Part shown: piece by piece, positions 60,825-64,000 of the stretch
Layout of the letters: each line of letters opens with the position of its first letter
How positions within the stretch are numbered: the stretch's first letter is position 1
Source: Phycisphaerae bacterium
Lineage (GTDB): Bacteria > Planctomycetota > Phycisphaerae > Phycisphaerales > SM1A02
Reading direction: 5' to 3'
DNA length: 64,000 nt
Assembly (NCBI GenBank): GCA_002709295.1
Contig: PAQL01000002.1
Span: 1 to 64,000 of the forward strand
Made by a program: the position numbers and the translations under genes
Notes under the pieces: model-generated
Seen by the model: the letters and a program-made list of their open reading frames with translations, nothing else
Database searches by the model: none
Told to the model about the DNA's origin: nothing

Positions 60825-61487
60825 TCAGGCCTCGGACACCCGTCCATCGGAGATCGCGAAGACCCGCCGGGAACGATCCGCGTCGGGGCGGACCCTGGCC
60901 CCGCGAGCGAACGGGGTGAAGGCCGGCAGGATCACCTGATGGGGATCGAGGACGAAGGCATGGGCGAGCGACCGTCGAGCCCCGGAACCCATTGACAGCA
61001 CGGGATGACGGTGGCCGGCGAGAACGAAGTCGGTCCCTTCGCCGTCCGCTGACGGCGGCGGTTCGTGCTGCAGCAGGAACGGCCCGATCCGAAGTCGGTG
61101 GCCGTCGTCGTCGATCCGCCAGGCGCGGGGGATGGAGACGTCGAGCTCGTGGTCGCCGCCGATGAGCGAGATCGGAAGCGTGACCCGGCGTCGCCAGCGT
61201 TCGAACTGCTCGACCACCGGTTCCTCCATGCCCTCCTCGCACTGGACGAGATCCCCGAGGATCACCACCCTTCCGGCCCGGGTGCGGAGGATCGCCCGCT
61301 CGAGTCGGTCGAGCGACTCCTCCACCACGCCCTCCGGAATGTCGATGCCGAGCGACCGGTGGGTGTCCGCCTTGCCCAGGTGGAGATCCGAGATCACGAG
61401 GACGGAGCGTTCGCGCAGCAGCAGTGCCCGCTCGGGAAGGAGCTGGAGCGTTTCGCCGGCGATCACGAGGTCGAGGTCGGTCGTCAT
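60825..61487 (-). CDS. pdeM: PdeM-like metallophosphoesterase
   Basis: A 220-residue calcineurin-type phosphoesterase. Metal motifs: ISDLHLGKADTHRSLGIDIPEG, ILGDLVQ, GGDHEL (in place of the usual GNHD/E) and LAGHRHP. The N-terminus GETLQLLPERALLLRERSVL is typical of the ligase-associated DNA repair phosphoesterase PdeM. The usual partners, an ATP-dependent DNA ligase and a helicase, are not in the window. It is 37 bp upstream-strand neighbour of the ABC protein and convergent with DUF2339. Confidence 0.83.
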   Translation of the reverse strand: MTTDLDLVIAGETLQLLPERALLLRERSVLVISDLHLGKADTHRSLGIDIPEGVVEESLDRLERAILRTRAGRVVILGDLVQCEEGMEEPVVEQFERWRRRVTLPISLIGGDHELDVSIPRAWRIDDDGHRLRIGPFLLQHEPPPSADGEGTDFVLAGHRHPVLSMGSGARRSLAHAFVLDPHQVILPAFTPFARGARVRPDADRSRRVFAISDGRVSEA

Positions 61488-61523
61488 CCGATGGTGCCGT
61501 TCGGGTTGTGAGCCCGGTGGGGG

Positions 61524-63521
61524 TCAGGAATCCTGGTGGGTTCGTTCCGGTCGAGCGGTCTGGACCGCGACCATGTCGCGATAGGTGGAACTGCGTTCGA
61601 TGAGTTGCTCGTGGTTGCCGGTCGCCGCCACCGAGCCTCCCTCGAGCACCACGATCAGATCCGCGTGGCGGATCGTGCTCAGCCGGTGGGCGATCGCGAA
61701 CGTGGTCCGACCCGACAGGAGGCGTTCGATCGACTCCTGGATGAGCTGTTCGCTCGCGGTGTCCAGGTTGCTGGTCGCCTCGTCGAGGATGAGGATCCTC
61801 GGATCGGCGAGGAGGGCCCGGGCGATCGCCAGTCGCTGACGCTGGCCACCCGACAGCTTGACGCCGCGTTCCCCGATGAGGGTGTCGAGGCCGTCGGGCA
61901 TGTCATCGATGAAATCGAGGGCGTTGGCCGCCCGGGCCGCGTCGCGGACCATCTCCTCGTCGACCCCCCGGCGACCGAAGGCGATGTTGTCGGCGATCGA
62001 CCCGTCGAAGAGGAACACGTCCTGCTCGACGATCCCGAGGAGTCTTCGATAGGCGTCGAGTCGCAGGTCGCGGAGATCGACTCCGTCCAGCAGGATCGAA
62101 CCGCCGGTCGGATCGAAGAAACGCGCGATCAGATTGCAGAGGGTGGTCTTGCCCGCACCCGAGGCACCGACGAAGGCGACCAGCTGGCCGGGTTCGGCGG
62201 TGAAGTCGACGTCGTGCAGGACGTCCTCCTCCCGCTCCGGATAGCGGTAGGAGAGTCCACGGACCTCGACCCGGCCTCGAACCGACTCCGGGGTGGGGCT
62301 CTGGGCCTGCGGGCGATCCGGCATCTCGGTGTCCTCGGCGAGCACGTCCAGAACCCGGTCGAGTCCGGCGAGGTTGGTCTGGAGATTGGTCGCACTCGAG
62401 GCGAGGGTCTGGATCGGGCCGAGCAGGAGGACGAGGTAGGTCAGGAACATCACGAGGTCGCCGGTCGTGATCCGGCCGTCGACGACCTGGAACCCCCCGT
62501 AGAGCAGGAGGACGGCGCTGGCCAGCGGAATGGCCAGGGCCCACACCGTCTCGGTGATCCTGGACCACCACCAGACCTGGATCTCCTGCCTCGTCATGAG
62601 GTGGTTGCCCTGCACGAACCGCATCGACTCGCTTCGCGCCCTTCCGAACGCTCTCACCACCCGCATGCCTCCGAACACCTCGGTGGCGTGCGCATCCACG
62701 TTGGATCGCTGGGCCCGGATGTCCCGGTAGAGGGGGCGGATGCGACCGATCCAGGTCCGATGGGTGATCCAGACCATCGGCAGCATCGCGACCGCTCCGA
62801 GCAGGAGTCTCCAGTCGGTGACCGCGAGGATCACCAGGCTGCCGCTCAGCTGGATGATCGCCCGCCAGGGGTTGTAGAGAAGTCCGAAGACCAGGTCCGC
62901 GACCCCGCCGGCATCCTCTCGAAGCAGGCTCGCCACCCCTCCGGCCCGGAGCTCGTTGATCCGGTGCAGGGGAAAGCGGACGGTGTGTTCGAAGACCCGC
63001 TTTCTCAGGTCCACCGCGAGGGTTCGGGTGGCCTTGGTGGCCTGCCATCGACCGGCGAGGCTCACCGCGACCGTGATCAACGCGAGCACCACGAGGCCGA
63101 TCCCGATCGCGACCAGCAGGCGTCTGGGATCGTCCTGGATGCCCCAGGATTCGGGGATCCACCGATCGGTCGACGGGGGAAGGGGGGTCCGGGTGAAGGC
63201 GTAGTCGATCGCGATCTTCGTGGCCGCCGGTGGCAGGAGGCCCAGCAATGTCGCGATCGTGAGGGTGCCCAGGGAGAAGAGGATCGGCAGTCTTCGACGC
63301 CCCAGCAGCGAGAAGAAGGTGCCGAGCAGGACCCGGGCGCTGCGGGTCCGCTTCAGGCTTCGAATCGATCCCGCCCGGGTGACCGCCGAGGGTTCCTCCC
63401 TCGCCTGTCGTCTGCGGGCCGCGAGGACCCGCCGATAGGCGGCGAATCGACGACTGCTCGTTCCCGTGCGGAGGGCGGGATCGTGATCGAGGTCCTCGGC
63501 TTCATCCAGTCTTCGATTCAA
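61524..63521 (-). CDS. MsbA-like ABC exporter half-transporter
   Basis: A 665-residue fused membrane/ATPase protein. An unusual charged N-terminal extension of about 70 residues (RRFAAYRRVLAARRRQAREE) precedes six helices. Walker A GASGAGKTT, signature LSGGQ, Walker B ILILDEATSNLD with catalytic Glu, and H-loop IAHRLST are all canonical, so a homodimer is likely. MsbA flips lipid A core; with LPS genes elsewhere in the window this is a plausible substrate, though drug export is equally possible. The start is uncertain: TTG 63521 overlaps the rlmN stop (TTGA); an ATG at 63614 lies inside rlmN. Confidence 0.85.
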   Translation of the reverse strand: MNRRLDEAEDLDHDPALRTGTSSRRFAAYRRVLAARRRQAREEPSAVTRAGSIRSLKRTRSARVLLGTFFSLLGRRRLPILFSLGTLTIATLLGLLPPAATKIAIDYAFTRTPLPPSTDRWIPESWGIQDDPRRLLVAIGIGLVVLALITVAVSLAGRWQATKATRTLAVDLRKRVFEHTVRFPLHRINELRAGGVASLLREDAGGVADLVFGLLYNPWRAIIQLSGSLVILAVTDWRLLLGAVAMLPMVWITHRTWIGRIRPLYRDIRAQRSNVDAHATEVFGGMRVVRAFGRARSESMRFVQGNHLMTRQEIQVWWWSRITETVWALAIPLASAVLLLYGGFQVVDGRITTGDLVMFLTYLVLLLGPIQTLASSATNLQTNLAGLDRVLDVLAEDTEMPDRPQAQSPTPESVRGRVEVRGLSYRYPEREEDVLHDVDFTAEPGQLVAFVGASGAGKTTLCNLIARFFDPTGGSILLDGVDLRDLRLDAYRRLLGIVEQDVFLFDGSIADNIAFGRRGVDEEMVRDAARAANALDFIDDMPDGLDTLIGERGVKLSGGQRQRLAIARALLADPRILILDEATSNLDTASEQLIQESIERLLSGRTTFAIAHRLSTIRHADLIVVLEGGSVAATGNHEQLIERSSTYRDMVAVQTARPERTHQDS

Positions 63522-64000
63522 TCCAGGGCCACCGATCCTCTGGTGAGACCGACCCTGGTTCCATCGGAGACCCGGCGACGGGCCCGGATGTCGGGATTGC
63601 CGAGCTGTCCGCACGCCGCCATCACGTCACGTCCCTTGGTCCCTCGACGCTTGGTGAACTGTCCGTTGGCGATGGCGCGGGCGAGAAACGCCTCCACGGA
63701 GGACTCGGTGGGAGCCGGCCACGGTGAGTTGCGGCGGGGGTTGTAGGGGATCACGTTGAGCGAGCAGCGCAGAGGCCGAAGGTATTCACAGACCTCGTCG
63801 CAGTGCTCCGGAGCGTCGTTCACCCCGGGAATCAGCACGTATTCGATGCAGATCGCGGACTTCGGCCGGCCCGGCCAGCCGCGCATGGCATCCATGAGAT
63901 CGTCCATCGGCCAGTCCCGGTCGACCGGCATGATCCTGGCCCGGATCCGGTCGTTGGGAGCGTTGAGACTCACCGCGAGGTTCAGTCGATGGAAGCCCGG
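63518..64000 (-). CDS. rlmN: 23S rRNA (adenine-C2)-methyltransferase RlmN, C-terminal part
   Basis: Radical-SAM methyltransferase acting on A2503 of 23S rRNA (and tRNA A37 in some bacteria). Only the C-terminal 160 residues are inside the window. Visible: LAVSLNAPNDRIRARIMPVD, IEYVLIPGVND, LNVIPYNPRRNSPW and AACGQL with the Cys that carries or resolves the methyl intermediate. The segment before it reads FTKRRGTKGRDVM, where the family often has TVR. The radical-SAM CxxxCxxC motif lies beyond the window end. The stop overlaps the presumed TTG of the ABC gene. Confidence 0.9.
   Translation of the reverse strand, partial: PGFHRLNLAVSLNAPNDRIRARIMPVDRDWPMDDLMDAMRGWPGRPKSAICIEYVLIPGVNDAPEHCDEVCEYLRPLRCSLNVIPYNPRRNSPWPAPTESSVEAFLARAIANGQFTKRRGTKGRDVMAACGQLGNPDIRARRRVSDGTRVGLTRGSVALD

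Overview
The window is GC-rich bacterial chromosome with dense, mostly operonic genes. It most likely comes from a planctomycete of the class Phycisphaerae. Three secreted proteins (1626-4193, 13696-14865, 18377-19930) end in dockerin-like calcium repeats of the form DLNGDGxVDGxDxGILLAxxG, a tail typical of that group. A C30 carotenoid cluster, lipid A/LPS genes and a CcsA-type cytochrome c system also fit. I see no insertion sequences, phage genes, CRISPR arrays, tRNAs or rRNAs; the window reads as stable core chromosome.

Layout. 1-1461: end of a CcsA-like haem-export protein and a small partner. 1626-4951: large secreted dockerin protein and a two-helix membrane protein. 4974-8707: heterodimeric ABC exporter pair. 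8773-11707: divergent acyl-CoA ligase and glutaryl-CoA-type dehydrogenase. 11783-13518: enolase with a lipoprotein. 13696-14865: secreted beta-propeller-like protein. 14974-18214: 2-hydroxyacid dehydrogenase, HU, MotA and MotB. 18377-21790: subtilisin-like secreted protein and a two-domain ABC permease. 21938-25423: nuoD, nuoE, a 74-residue unknown and nuoF. 25416-27343: ybeY and a CorC-type membrane protein. 27380-31783: lptB, PEGA lipoprotein, receiver protein, moaA, lipoprotein, Nudix hydrolase. 31784-32324: no credible protein gene, but an apparent stand-alone RNA unit. 32325-35876: PagL-like protein, galE, DUF368 flippase-family protein, small unknown. 36071-41376: small unknown, receiver plus lipid A acyltransferase, membrane coiled-coil protein with a BRCT-like end, GspE/PilB ATPase. 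41649-46290: FIST sensor, rpsT, CPBP protease, pseudokinase and kinase. 46328-50314: kdsC and a giant LptC/LptA-like protein. 50327-51109: tryptophan dioxygenase. 51135-57992: C30 carotenoid genes. 58044-64000: DUF2339 membrane protein, PdeM-like phosphoesterase, MsbA-like ABC protein, rlmN (cut by the window end).

Themes. Outer-membrane biogenesis is spread over the window: lptB, kdsC, LptC/A-like giant, LpxL-like acyltransferase, PagL-like deacylase, galE, and perhaps the MsbA-like exporter and the DUF368 lipid-carrier protein. Together they imply a lipid A/Kdo-type LPS and its export bridge. The carotenoid block has crtN on one strand and aldehyde dehydrogenase, crtP, acyltransferase and glycosyltransferase on the other, enough to turn a C30 precursor into a glycosylated, acylated carotenoid acid; the C30 synthase is not in the window.

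Most novel signals: (i) a transcription unit at about 31839-32236 with promoter, at least six hairpins and an intrinsic terminator but no protein; (ii) the membrane-anchored coiled-coil protein with a BRCT-like C-terminus carrying an EF-hand-like loop; (iii) the pseudokinase/kinase tandem preceded by a 24-bp perfect palindrome and a leader hairpin; (iv) the 1134-residue LptC/LptA-like bridge protein; (v) several genes whose -10 box lies 6-7 nt before the start codon, suggesting leaderless mRNAs.
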